Of a DNA stretch of 64,000 bases, positions 50,463 through 58,576 are shown piece after piece; the first letter of the stretch is position 1; each line of letters starts with the position of its first letter. A program made the position numbers and the translations under genes. The notes beneath the pieces were generated by a model. The model was not told where the DNA came from. It did no database searches and worked only from the letters and a program-made list of their open reading frames with translations. Source of the stretch: Streptomyces violaceusniger Tu 4113 (lineage in GTDB: Bacteria; Actinomycetota; Actinomycetes; Streptomycetales; Streptomycetaceae). The stretch is taken from assembly GCF_000147815.2 (NCBI RefSeq), contig NC_015957.1, forward strand, positions 5,332,001 to 5,396,000. Direction: 5' to 3'.

Positions 50463-51565
50463 AGCTGTCCTTACGGCTCGGCCTCGGCGTCGCCGTCCTC
50501 GCGGCGCTCTCCGCCTGCGCGGACGGGCCCTCGTCGTCCTCCGACGGTGACTCGGGCGCCCGGGCCACGCTCCAACTCGCCGTTCCCTCGGCCGTGATCG
50601 CCCCCAAGGAAGAGGTCGCCACCCACGCGGTGGGCGACGCCGAGGGCTATCTGGCCGAGGAGAAGCTGAGAGTCGAGGTGATCAACACCGACGGGTCGGT
50701 GGCAGCGGTCCAGGCCGTCGCCTCGGGCAGCGCCGACATCGCGCCGGCCGACGCGGGAGCCATCCTCGCCGCACGGGAGAAGGGCGTCCCGGTGAAGGTC
50801 ATCGGGGGCCTGGTACGGAACTGGCCGTGGCGCATGGCCGTCCGGCCCGGCAGTGAGGTCAGCAGCCCGGCCGACCTCAAGGGCAAGAAGATCGGGGTCA
50901 TCAGCCTCGCCTCCGGCTCGGCCATCTACGCCCGTGCGTACGCGAGCGACGCCGGGCTGGACGCGGCCAAGGACGTCGACCTGCTGCCGGTCGGCGTGGG
51001 GGCGCAGGCCCTGGCCGCTCTGGAGGACGGCAGGGTCGATGTGCTCGCCCTGTACACCCAGGCATACACCACCATCGAGAACACGGGCACCGAGCTGCGC
51101 TATCTCGACAACTCCGAGGCGTTCGACGGCATCCGCTCCCTGACCTACACGGTGACCGAGAAGACCCTGAAGGAGAAGAAGGAGGTTCTGACGCGTTACT
51201 TGCGCGCCTCCTACAAGGCACTGCTCTTCTCCGCCGTCAATCCCGATGCCGCGATGCGCGACGGGTACCAGACCTTCCCCAAGCTGCTGACCGGCAAGAA
51301 GGCCGACGACCGCATCGCCGACGACACCAGGACCCTCAAGGCGTGGATCGAGACCGCGGTCCCCGCCACCGGTGAGCCCGAGAACTTCGAGGACTGGGGT
51401 GCGATCAGCGACGTGGAGTGGGACAAGACGGTCGCCTACACCAGGACGGCCGGCCAGATCACCAAGGACGTCCCCCTCCCGGAGCTATGGGACGGCAGCC
51501 TGCTGGGGGGCGCGAACGACTTCGACCCGGCGGCCGTGATCGCGAAGGCGAAGGCCGCCGGGTGA
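50459..51565 (+). CDS. NitT/TauT-type ABC binding lipoprotein
   Basis: 368 residues from ATG 50459 (ATGA overlap with the glycosyltransferase, AGGCAGGA upstream). Signal LRLGLGVAVLAALSACAD with lipobox LSAC at residue about 19. The mature domain shows the NMT1/SsuA-like order: VEVINTDGSVAAVQAVASGS, DIAPADAGAILAAREKGVPV, KGKKIGVISLASGSAIYARA, ALAALEDGRVDVLALYTQAY. This family binds nitrate, sulfonates, pyrimidines and similar small anions or heterocycles, such as thiamine precursors. Its partner ATPase and permease follow. Confidence 0.9.
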   Translation: MKLSLRLGLGVAVLAALSACADGPSSSSDGDSGARATLQLAVPSAVIAPKEEVATHAVGDAEGYLAEEKLRVEVINTDGSVAAVQAVASGSADIAPADAGAILAAREKGVPVKVIGGLVRNWPWRMAVRPGSEVSSPADLKGKKIGVISLASGSAIYARAYASDAGLDAAKDVDLLPVGVGAQALAALEDGRVDVLALYTQAYTTIENTGTELRYLDNSEAFDGIRSLTYTVTEKTLKEKKEVLTRYLRASYKALLFSAVNPDAAMRDGYQTFPKLLTGKKADDRIADDTRTLKAWIETAVPATGEPENFEDWGAISDVEWDKTVAYTRTAGQITKDVPLPELWDGSLLGGANDFDPAAVIAKAKAAG

Positions 51566-51602
51566 CGCGGGAAGGCGAGGAGAACAGGAGAGCGGGGAGA
51601 CC

Positions 51603-52385
51603 GTGGACGAAGACCGCTGGATCGAGGTCACCGGACTGCACAAGACCTACCGGCCGCGCAGGTCCGAGCCGACCCACGCGCTCTCGGACGTCACCTTCAC
51701 GGTCCGACGCGGCGAGTTCCTGTCGGTCGTCGGCCCGTCGGGGTGCGGCAAGACCACCCTGCTCACGATCCTCGCCGGGATCGTCTCCAGGAGCCAGGGG
51801 GCGGTCCGCGTCGCCGGTCGCGATGTGACGGGGCCGCTGCCCGAGGTGGGCATGGTCTTCCAGACGCCGACCCTCCTGCCCTGGCGCACCGTGTTGCAGA
51901 ACGTGATGGTGCCCGTGGAGGTACAGAAGCTCGACGCCTCGGTGTACCGGAAGCGGGCCGAGCGGCTGCTCGCCATGGTCGGCCTCGACGGCTTCGAGAG
52001 CAGACATCCGCATGAGCTGAGCGGCGGGATGCAGCAGCGCGCCGGAATCTGCCGGGCCCTGGTGCACGACCCGGCCGTGCTGCTGATGGACGAGCCCTTC
52101 GGCGCGCTCGACGCCCTGACCCGCGAGTCGTTGAACGTCGAGTTGCTGAGGATCTGGCGGAACAGCGGCCAGACCATCGTGTTCGTCACCCACTCCATCC
52201 CCGAGGCGGTCTTCCTCTCCGACCGGGTCGTGGTGCTCAGCCCCCGCCCGGGCCGCATAGCCGAGATCGTCGACATCGAGCTCGAGCGCCCGCGCACACT
52301 CGGCGCGATGGCCTCGGACCGCGCCGGGGTCTTCGTCGAGCGGATCCGCAGGCATTTCCACGCCGCCTGGGTGATCGACTCATGA
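51603..52385 (+). CDS. ABC ATPase (SsuB/TauB/ThiZ-like)
   Basis: 260 residues from GTG 51603 with GGGGA 5 nt upstream. Walker A GPSGCGKTTLLT near residue 44, Q-loop VFQTPTLLPWRTV, signature LSGGMQQRAGICRAL near 140, Walker B VLLMDEPFGALD, switch His in VFVTHSIPEAVFLSDRV. The MQQR signature and LLPW segment mark the nitrate/sulfonate/pyrimidine import class. It overlaps the permease gene (ATGA). Confidence 0.93.
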   Translation: MDEDRWIEVTGLHKTYRPRRSEPTHALSDVTFTVRRGEFLSVVGPSGCGKTTLLTILAGIVSRSQGAVRVAGRDVTGPLPEVGMVFQTPTLLPWRTVLQNVMVPVEVQKLDASVYRKRAERLLAMVGLDGFESRHPHELSGGMQQRAGICRALVHDPAVLLMDEPFGALDALTRESLNVELLRIWRNSGQTIVFVTHSIPEAVFLSDRVVVLSPRPGRIAEIVDIELERPRTLGAMASDRAGVFVERIRRHFHAAWVIDS

Positions 52386-53191
52386 GGCGGCTCGGCAAGC
52401 GGCGGCTCCGCGTGGACCTGCGAGCGCGCCCCGAACTGCTGCTCGCTCCCGCCGTCTTCGTCGTCACCATGCTGGCCTGGGAGTTCGCGGTCCCCGCCTT
52501 CGGTATCGACGATTACGTGCTGCCGCGCCCCTCGCAGATCTTCGACGCCCTCCGCACGCAGCTGGCGGACCCGTTGTTCTGGGGACATCTGAAGGTGACG
52601 GTCCTGGAGTCGCTGTACGGCTTTCTGCTCGGAGTGGCGGCGGCGCTGGTGCTGGGCACCGCGATCTCCCAGGTGCGGCTGATCGAGCGCACCTTCATGC
52701 CGTATGTCGTCGCCTTCCAGACGGTGCCCAAAGTGGCGCTCGCGCCGCTGTTCGTCGTCTGGTTCGGCTTCGGCATGACGAGCAAGGTCGTGATGGCGGC
52801 GGTGATCTCGTTCTTCCCCGTGCTGATCAATGTCATCGAGGGGCTGCGCTCGGCCGACGCCGACCGGATCCAGATGCTCACGGTGTTCGGCGCCGGCAGG
52901 TTCCAGGTGTTCCGGATGGTGCGGCTGCCGAGCGCGCTCCCCTTCCTCTTCGCCGGCCTGGACATCGGGATCGTCTTCGCGATCCTCGGCGCCGTCGTCG
53001 GCGAGTTCATCGGCGCGAAGGAGGGCCTGGGATACCTCCTGCTGCAGACCAACTACAACTTCGATATCGCCGGGATGTTCGCCGTGCTGGTGGTGCTCTC
53101 CGTACTGGGGCTGATCGCCCACTTCATCATCCGGTTCGCCCAGAAGCGGCTCGTCTTCTGGGCCGAGGAGAACCGGGTGATCGGCGCATGA
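52382..53191 (+). CDS. ABC permease (SsuC/TauC/ThiX-like)
   Basis: 269 residues with about six membrane segments (LLLAPAVFVVTMLAWEFAV first, AGMFAVLVVLSVLGLIAHFI last). The family segments FQTVPKVALAPLFVVWFGFG and VISFFPVLINVIEGLRS, and the EAA-like loop GAGRFQVFRMVRLPSALPFL, are clear. It forms the channel for the second importer; the hydantoinase starts 32 bp downstream, which suggests a ureide or cyclic amide substrate. Confidence 0.93.
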   Translation: MRRLGKRRLRVDLRARPELLLAPAVFVVTMLAWEFAVPAFGIDDYVLPRPSQIFDALRTQLADPLFWGHLKVTVLESLYGFLLGVAAALVLGTAISQVRLIERTFMPYVVAFQTVPKVALAPLFVVWFGFGMTSKVVMAAVISFFPVLINVIEGLRSADADRIQMLTVFGAGRFQVFRMVRLPSALPFLFAGLDIGIVFAILGAVVGEFIGAKEGLGYLLLQTNYNFDIAGMFAVLVVLSVLGLIAHFIIRFAQKRLVFWAEENRVIGA

Positions 53192-53223
53192 CGAGCTGAG
53201 GACAGCAGAGGAAGGAGGCCCGC

Positions 53224-54693
53224 ATGACCGGATACGACCTGGTGGTGAAGAACGCCCGTGTCGTCGCACACGACCACGATGACGCGCGCCCTGCGGACAT
53301 CGCCGTCAGCGGAGGCCGGATCGCCGCCGTAGCCTCCGGCATCGCCACGGAAGGCGCCCGTCGGGTGGTCGACGCCGACGGCAGGCTGGCGTTCCCCGGT
53401 GTCGTCGACGCCCACCAGCATTGGGGGATCTACCACCCACTGCCCGAGGACGCGGCCAGCGAGAGCCGCGCGTGCGCACAGGGAGGCGTCACCAGCGCCC
53501 TGACCTACACCCGGACCGGCCGCTACTACCTCAACAAGGCCGGTGCGTACGCCGACTTCTTCCCCGAGGTGCTGGCCGCCGCTTCCGGCCGCGCCCACGT
53601 CGACTACGGCTTCCACCTCGCGCCCATCTCGCGCGCTCACATCGGCGAGATTCCCGACCTGATCGAGCGGTTCGGCGTCACCTCGTTCAAGGTCTTCATG
53701 TTCTACGGCAGCCACGGCCTCCACGGCAGGTCGGCCGACCAGAACGCGTTCCTGATGCTCCCCGAGGACGAGCGGTACGACTACGCGCACTTCGAGTTCG
53801 TCATGCGCGGGGTGCAGGCCGCCCGCGAGCGGTTCCCCGACCTCGCCGACGAGATCTCCCTCTCCCTGCACTGCGAGACCGCCGAGATCATGACCGCGTA
53901 CACCAGGCTGGTCGAGGAGGCGGGAGACCTGACCGGGCTCGCCGCCTACAGCGCCTCCCGGCCGCAGCACTCCGAGGGCCTCGCGGTCGCCGTCGCCTCC
54001 TACCTGGCGCACGAGACCGGGCTGCCCACGATCAACCTGCTGCACCTGTCGTCCCGCAAGGCGGTCGACGCGGCCGTGCGGATGAGCCGGGCGTTCCCGC
54101 ACATCGACTTCCGCCGTGAGGTGACCGTCGGGCATCTGCTCGCCGACATCACCACCGCACACGGCCTCGGCGGCAAGGTCAACCCGCCGCTGCGGCCCCG
54201 CGACGACGTCGAGGCGCTCTGGGAGTACATGCTCGACGGCACCGTCGACTGGGTCGTCAGCGACCACGCGTGCTGCCGCGAGGAGGTGAAATTCGGCGTG
54301 CCCGAGGACGACGTCTTCCTCGCCAAGGCGGGCTTCGGCGGCGCCGAGTACCTCCTCCCCGGCCTGCTCACCGAGGGAACGAAACGCGGCCTGCCACTGG
54401 GCCGGATCGCCGCGCTGACCTCCTGGAACCCGGCCCGGCGCTACGGACTGCGCACCAAGGGCAGCCTCGCCCCCGGCTTCGACGCCGACATCGCCCTGGT
54501 CGACCCGGGCCGAACCTGGACCGTGCGCGCCGCCGAATCGGAATCGACGCAGCAGTACACCCCCTTCGAAGGCTTCGAGCTGACCGCCCAGGTCACCGAC
54601 ACCTTCTTGAGGGGCCACCACATCCTTAAGGCGGGCAAGGTCGTCGGCCCACCCGTCGGCGCCTACCTGCACCGTCCGACCGGCACCGCCTGA
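53224..54693 (+). CDS. hydantoinase/dihydropyrimidinase-family amidohydrolase
   Basis: 489 residues from ATG 53224 (AAGGAGG 6 nt upstream). The binuclear metal site is complete: H-x-H in GVVDAHQHWGIYH near residue 62, the carbamylated lysine in TSFKVFMFYGSHG near 158, H in LSLHCETAEIM near 220, H in LLHLSSRKAVD near 277, and Asp in VVSDHACCREE near 347. LTSWNPARRYGL and KGSLAPGFDADIALVDP end the barrel. It opens cyclic ureides such as hydantoins or dihydropyrimidines. As last gene of the run it probably acts on the imported compound. A terminator hairpin follows. Confidence 0.92.
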   Translation: MTGYDLVVKNARVVAHDHDDARPADIAVSGGRIAAVASGIATEGARRVVDADGRLAFPGVVDAHQHWGIYHPLPEDAASESRACAQGGVTSALTYTRTGRYYLNKAGAYADFFPEVLAAASGRAHVDYGFHLAPISRAHIGEIPDLIERFGVTSFKVFMFYGSHGLHGRSADQNAFLMLPEDERYDYAHFEFVMRGVQAARERFPDLADEISLSLHCETAEIMTAYTRLVEEAGDLTGLAAYSASRPQHSEGLAVAVASYLAHETGLPTINLLHLSSRKAVDAAVRMSRAFPHIDFRREVTVGHLLADITTAHGLGGKVNPPLRPRDDVEALWEYMLDGTVDWVVSDHACCREEVKFGVPEDDVFLAKAGFGGAEYLLPGLLTEGTKRGLPLGRIAALTSWNPARRYGLRTKGSLAPGFDADIALVDPGRTWTVRAAESESTQQYTPFEGFELTAQVTDTFLRGHHILKAGKVVGPPVGAYLHRPTGTA

Positions 54694-54745
54694 GCTTGGC
54701 CTGTTGAGAATCTCTGATGGTCGAGGGCCCGTGACGATGCTGTCA

Positions 54746-54769
54746 CCGGTGGCTCCCCCGAGCCACCGG
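54746..54769 (+). terminator. terminator behind the hydantoinase operon
   Basis: CCGGTGGCTC at 54746-54755 pairs perfectly with GAGCCACCGG at 54760-54769 over a CCCC loop, 52 bp after the hydantoinase stop. Confidence 0.75.
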
Positions 54770-54821
54770 GCCCCGGACGTGCCCCGCCGAACGGGCCACG
54801 GCCGGCCGGGCGCGGGCCGGC

Positions 54822-55028
54822 TCATGGCGGGGTGACGCGAGGGGCTACCCCGGTCACCTGGGCGCCGGACAGCTCGTCGAGGGAACGGCCCCGCGTCTCG
54901 ACCCGGAAGGCAAAGGTGATCAGGAAGCCCAGGGCACAGGTGGCGGCCACCGCGAACAGCGGTGCGCTTGCCCCGGCGGTGGACAGCAGAACCGGGAAGC
55001 GGTACCCGCCGATCCTCTCCACCATCAC
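54822..55028 (-). pseudogene. C-terminal fragment of an MFS sugar-porter transporter
   Basis: The minus-strand frame reads MMVERIGGYRFPVLLSTAGA, a last transmembrane helix AVAATCALGFLITFAFRVET and the sugar-porter C-terminal signature VETRGRSLDELSG. Only about 68 residues, one and a half of twelve helices, remain; no start or upstream homology is seen. It is a deletion remnant. Confidence 0.7.
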
Positions 55029-55150
55029 CCACCAACTCGCCGCCGACTGGACGACCTACGGCCCCATGCCTCCTGGAACTCCAGGAACCGTTCCGTCGCC
55101 GCGTCCTCGCTGGGGGCCTGTATGGGGAGGGGATTCCGCGTGTGGGCGTG

Positions 55151-55196
55151 CCTGGGCCGGTCGGCCGTACGACGTCGTACGGCCGACCGGCCCAGG
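55151..55196. repeat. 46-bp perfect palindrome without loop
   Basis: The 23 bases 55151-55173 are the exact reverse complement of 55174-55196, with the centre at GAC|GTC. It lies 24 bp behind the WrbA gene's stop (minus strand), so a terminator role is likely, but such a long loop-free perfect palindrome exceeds ordinary terminators and would be expected to be unstable. Confidence 0.9.
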
Positions 55197-55219
55197 GTGG
55201 CGTTCGCCGGGTGGCGGGC

Positions 55220-55897
55220 TCAGGCGGTGGCGAGGCCGGCCTTGAGGGCGGTGGTGAGGCGCACGATGCGCTCGGCCTGGACGCGGGCGGCCTCACGGGT
55301 GGTCTGGCCGACGGGGTTGCTGCCCTGTCCGTCGACGTGGGAGGTGCCGTACGGGTTGCCGTCGGCGAACTTGGCGGGGTCGGTGTAGCCGGGGGCGACG
55401 ATGATGCCGCCGAAGTGATGGAAGGAGTTGTACAGGGCGAGCAGGGTGGACTCCTGGCCGCCATGGGTGGTGGAGGAGGAGGTGAAGCCGCTGTAGACCT
55501 TGTCAGCGAGCTTGCCCTCGGCCCACAGGCCGCCGAGCGTGTCGATGAACTGCTTCAGCTGCGAGGCGATGTTGCCGAAGCGGGTGGGGGAACCGAAGAT
55601 CACGGCGTCGGCCCATTCGATGTCATCCGGGGTGGCGTCGAGGATGTCGGCGGTGGCGGCGGCGTTGGCGGCCCAGGCGGGGTTGGAGTCGATCGCGGCC
55701 TGCGGGGCCAGTTCGGCCGCCTTGAGCAGGCGGACCTGGGCACCGGCCTTCTCCGCTTGCTGGGCTATCTGCTTGCTGATCTCGGCGATCGTGCCAGTGG
55801 AGGAGTAGTAGACGACGGCTACCTTGATCGGGTCGCTCACGGTTGTGGTCTCCGTTCCGTTCGAGTCGTTCGTGCGATTGCGGCTGAAGATGCCCAT
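55220..55897 (-). CDS. wrbA: NAD(P)H:quinone oxidoreductase, WrbA family
   Basis: 225 residues from ATG 55897 (GGATGAGA upstream). GTG 55840, behind GGAGACC, would remove a non-conserved 19-residue leader and is an equally likely start. Flavodoxin-fold motifs: VAVVYYSSTGTIAEISKQIA (FMN phosphate loop), VIFGSPTRFGNIASQLKQFI, and GFTSSSTTHGGQESTLLALY, all diagnostic for WrbA; HFGGIIVAPGY and GNPYGTSHVDGQGSNPVG complete it. It reduces quinones by two electrons and protects from redox cycling. It is divergent from a pirin gene with mirrored operator half-sites between them. Confidence 0.93.
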   Translation of the reverse strand: MGIFSRNRTNDSNGTETTTVSDPIKVAVVYYSSTGTIAEISKQIAQQAEKAGAQVRLLKAAELAPQAAIDSNPAWAANAAATADILDATPDDIEWADAVIFGSPTRFGNIASQLKQFIDTLGGLWAEGKLADKVYSGFTSSSTTHGGQESTLLALYNSFHHFGGIIVAPGYTDPAKFADGNPYGTSHVDGQGSNPVGQTTREAARVQAERIVRLTTALKAGLATA

Positions 55898-55940
55898 GGC
55901 GGATCTCATCCTTGTGGTCCGTGCCCGCCGACCGGGGCAC

Positions 55941-56029
55941 TAGTTGAACCGTAAACCATATGGAGGGCAACCAGCACCCCGGCGGCAACGGGAATGATTC
56001 GGCGCGCGATGTTGTATAACGTTCAACTA
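55941..56029. promoter_or_regulatory. mirrored operator half-sites TAGTTGAAC / GTTCAACTA
   Basis: TAGTTGAAC at 55941-55949 and its exact complement GTTCAACTA at 56021-56029 lie in the divergent wrbA/pirin gap, 43 bp and 51 bp from the respective starts. The second is embedded in the near-palindrome ATGTTG...CTACAT. The arrangement fits a MarR- or HxlR-type quinone-responsive repressor controlling both genes; the regulator is not adjacent. Confidence 0.55.
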
Positions 56030-56080
56030 CATCACCGGGTCGACACCCCCGGCCGCACGGACAGAAAGGACACCACCACC

Positions 56081-56842
56081 ATGGCCTCCCTGCTCGACAT
56101 CCGGCGCGCCAACGAGCGTTTCCACACCCGAGCCGGCTGGCTCGACTCCCACCACTCCTTCTCCTTCTCGCGCCACTGGGACCCCAAGAACACCCATTTC
56201 GGGCTCCTGCTGGTCTCCAACGACGACGTCGTCGCCCCCGGCACCGGTTTCGAGACGCACCCCCACCAGGACATGGAGATCATCACCTGGGTCCTCGACG
56301 GCGGCCTCGTCCACCAGGACTCCGAGGGGCACAACGGGGTGATCTACCCCGGCCTCGCCCAGCGGATGAGCGCCGGCACCGGCATCCTGCACAGCGAGAA
56401 GAACGACTCCTGGACCCTTACCGGCCAGCCCGAGCACGATGACCCCGTCCACTTCATCCAGATGTGGACCATCCCCGACGAGTCCGGTATCCGGCCCGGC
56501 TACGAGCAGCTCGACATCAACGACGAACTCGCTCTCGGCGGCTGGGCCACTCTCGCCTCCGGCATGCCCGGGCACAGCAACCAGCGGGCGATCGGCATCC
56601 GGCAGAAGCACGCCGCCCTGCACGTGGCCCGCATCCGCCCCGCCGAGACCCTGGAGATCGTCACCGCTCCCTTCGTCCACCTCTTCATCGCGCGCGGCAG
56701 CGCCGAGCTGGAGGGCGCGGGAGCACTGGCCACCGGCGACGCGGTCCGCGTCACCGGCGCCGAGGGCCAGCGCGTCACCGGCGGCCCCGACGGCGCCGAG
56801 GTGCTTATGTGGGAGATGAACGCCGCCATCTCCACGGCCTGA
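56081..56842 (+). CDS. pirin-family cupin protein (quercetinase-like)
   Basis: 253 residues from ATG 56081 (AGAAAGGA upstream); an in-frame ATG at 55994 has no binding site and would cover the operator. N-terminal cupin with metal ligands HPHQDMEI (two His), a later His in RMSAGTGILHSEKND and the following Glu: the 3-His/1-Glu site of pirins. HFIQMWTIPDESG and PGYEQLDI are also typical. Bacterial pirins can cleave quercetin or sense redox state. Paired with wrbA in a quinone-stress divergon. Confidence 0.93.
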   Translation: MASLLDIRRANERFHTRAGWLDSHHSFSFSRHWDPKNTHFGLLLVSNDDVVAPGTGFETHPHQDMEIITWVLDGGLVHQDSEGHNGVIYPGLAQRMSAGTGILHSEKNDSWTLTGQPEHDDPVHFIQMWTIPDESGIRPGYEQLDINDELALGGWATLASGMPGHSNQRAIGIRQKHAALHVARIRPAETLEIVTAPFVHLFIARGSAELEGAGALATGDAVRVTGAEGQRVTGGPDGAEVLMWEMNAAISTA

Positions 56843-56859
56843 GCCCAGCCCCTCGGGCC
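56836..56859 (+). terminator. short hairpin at the end of the pirin gene
   Basis: GGCCTGAG (56836-56843, including the stop codon) pairs with CTCGGGCC (56852-56859) with one G-U pair over an 8-nt loop. A weak terminator candidate between convergent genes. Confidence 0.4.
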
Positions 56860-56882
56860 TCCGTCACCCCGCGAGCCCGCCG

Positions 56883-57818
56883 CTATGGAGGCGGTGCCTG
56901 CTCCCCTGCCGTGGATGGGTCCGATCCGTGTGACGGTGGCCGCCCGGTGCGATGGGAGGAAGGCTCGCTGACCGAGACGTCGTCCGTCCGCGGTGCGGCT
57001 TCGGGGTGGCGGGGCGGGACGACACGCGGCCGTCCGCTCTTGCCGAGGGTGTTGCGGGTGCGGCAGTGGAAGGCGAGGAGGGCGATGAGCGCGGCGGCGG
57101 TGAACCATCCGGCCTGGATGCCGAGGTACTTCGGAAGTGGAGTGCTGGAGAACCCGGCGCCGGTGGCGGCCTGCATCGCACCGTAGGAGGGCAGATAGCG
57201 CACCACGCTGCCGTCGGAGCTGGAGCTGTAGAGGGGATTTTGCAGGGCGAGGTCGATCACGCTGGTCATCACGATGGCGAACATGCCCTCCACTTCACGG
57301 CGCAGCAGTGAGCCGAAGGCGACGCCCAGGGCGCCATAGGTGATACCGGCGCAAAAGAGAGCGGCGGCGAGCAGAGTGGGCTGCTCGGGTGCCCAGAAGA
57401 TGCGGGTGAGGATGGTCGCGTAGGCGGCCACGGCGGCGGAGGCCAGCGTCAAGGAGGTGAGCTTGGCGAGGACGAGGTGGGCGCGGGGGTAGCCGGCCAG
57501 GGCCAGTCGGCGGTCGAAGTGGCCGCCCGCGAAAGAGGCAGCGAACATCATGAAGCCGACGATCAGGGTGACGGCGTTGAGGGCGCCGGTGATCTCGGTG
57601 AGCTGGTTGCCGTGCGGGGTGAGCAACTGGCCGGTGGCACGCAGCCGGAAGCGGGTGGGGGTGCTGGGTACGGACCAGAACGCCAGCGCGGTCCACACGG
57701 GGATGAACAGGGCGATGAGGACCATGGCGAAGCGGTTGCGCAGGTGCTCGATCAGCGCGTAGCGGGCGGCGGTCACGAAAAGGGTGCGGTTGCGGCGTAC
57801 GGCTCTGGGAGGTGTCAT
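56883..57818 (-). CDS. ABC-2-type transporter permease
   Basis: 311 residues from ATG 57818, which overlaps the ATPase stop (ATGA); an in-frame start at 57869 would lie deep in the ATPase gene. After a cytoplasmic start FVTAARYALIEHLRNRFAMV, about six membrane segments follow: FAMVLIALFIPVWTALAFW, TLIVGFMMFAASFAGGHF, LASAAVAAYATILTRIFWA, AAALFCAGITYGALGVAFG, MFAIVMTSVIDLALQNPLY and WFTAAALIALLAFHC. The 60-residue C-terminal tail is hydrophilic. With the ATPase it forms an exporter of the drug/antibiotic type. It is divergent from the lipocalin/prenyl synthase fusion. Confidence 0.85.
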   Translation of the reverse strand: MTPPRAVRRNRTLFVTAARYALIEHLRNRFAMVLIALFIPVWTALAFWSVPSTPTRFRLRATGQLLTPHGNQLTEITGALNAVTLIVGFMMFAASFAGGHFDRRLALAGYPRAHLVLAKLTSLTLASAAVAAYATILTRIFWAPEQPTLLAAALFCAGITYGALGVAFGSLLRREVEGMFAIVMTSVIDLALQNPLYSSSSDGSVVRYLPSYGAMQAATGAGFSSTPLPKYLGIQAGWFTAAALIALLAFHCRTRNTLGKSGRPRVVPPRHPEAAPRTDDVSVSEPSSHRTGRPPSHGSDPSTAGEQAPPP

Positions 57819-58423
57819 GCGGTGGGCTCCGCGATCTGCCCGTGGAGACGGCCCCCGTCCAGGCGCCACAAGGTGTCGAGGCGTTCGGCGTCGTAGGCCA
57901 GGTGGGAGACCACGAGGACCGATCGGCCGTCCTCGCGCAGCCTGGTGGCCAGGTCCCAGAACCGCTGGTAGGTCTCCCAGTCGAAGCCCTGGTAGGGCTC
58001 GTCCAGCAGCAGTGTCCGCGGGTTGTGCATGAGGGCCAGGGTGAGGTTCAGTTTCTGCCGGGTTCCGCCGCTGAGGACTCCGGCCCGTTCGTCGGCGTAC
58101 TCGCTGAACTGGAGTGCCTCCATGACCTCTTCGGCTCGCACCAGGTCACTCAGGCCGTAAGCGACCTTGAAGTACTTCAGGTGCTGGCGGACGGTGAGCG
58201 CGTCGTTGAGGACGGCGGCCTGCGGGCAGTACCCGAAACCGCCGTAGTGGCGGACCGTGCCGCGATCGGGGGCCAGTTCGCCTGACAGAATCCTCAGCAG
58301 GGTCGTCTTGCCCGCGCCGTTCTCCCCGACTATTCCGGCCAGTACACCGGGGCGCAGTCGCAGGTCGACACCGCTCAGCACCGCCCGCCGGCCGTAATCG
58401 TGGTACACGCCGGTCACCTCCAT
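57815..58423 (-). CDS. ABC-2 transporter ATPase
   Basis: 202 residues, short for the class but with all motifs: Walker A GENGAGKTTLLR near residue 36, signature-like LSGGTRQKLNLTLAL near 115, Walker B TLLLDEPYQGFD, and switch His in LVVSHLAYDAERLD. The normal Q-loop Gln is in YCPQAAVLND. The N-terminus MEVTGVYHDYGRRAVLSGVD is standard. It lacks the extra C-terminal domain of CcmA/DrrA proteins. It starts 153 bp from the divergent fusion gene, so export and terpenoid synthesis may be coregulated. Confidence 0.9.
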   Translation of the reverse strand: MEVTGVYHDYGRRAVLSGVDLRLRPGVLAGIVGENGAGKTTLLRILSGELAPDRGTVRHYGGFGYCPQAAVLNDALTVRQHLKYFKVAYGLSDLVRAEEVMEALQFSEYADERAGVLSGGTRQKLNLTLALMHNPRTLLLDEPYQGFDWETYQRFWDLATRLREDGRSVLVVSHLAYDAERLDTLWRLDGGRLHGQIAEPTA

Positions 58424-58576
58424 CGAGGGCCTCCTCCCCTTGGCGTTCCGCTATAACGAGCGGGCGGCGTCGAGGGCACGGTGACGACCCGAAATCCGGG
58501 CCGCGTTGTCATCCGATGAGGTGGGCCCGTTACGACAGCACCCGGTGAGCGGGGTGCGGACGTCTAGGTTTCCGGC

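Larger units (their letters stand above)
54694..55219. other. intergenic region with terminator, MFS remnant and palindrome
   Basis: 526 bp containing the terminator at 54746-54769, an MFS gene remnant (54822-55028) and the 46-bp palindrome (55151-55196), each listed separately. Nothing else is recognised. Confidence 0.5.

Noticed and set aside
53053..55464. 803-codon minus-strand open frame
   Set aside because: Antisense to the hydantoinase and the intergenic region; Val/Gly/Arg-rich shadow sequence without motifs.
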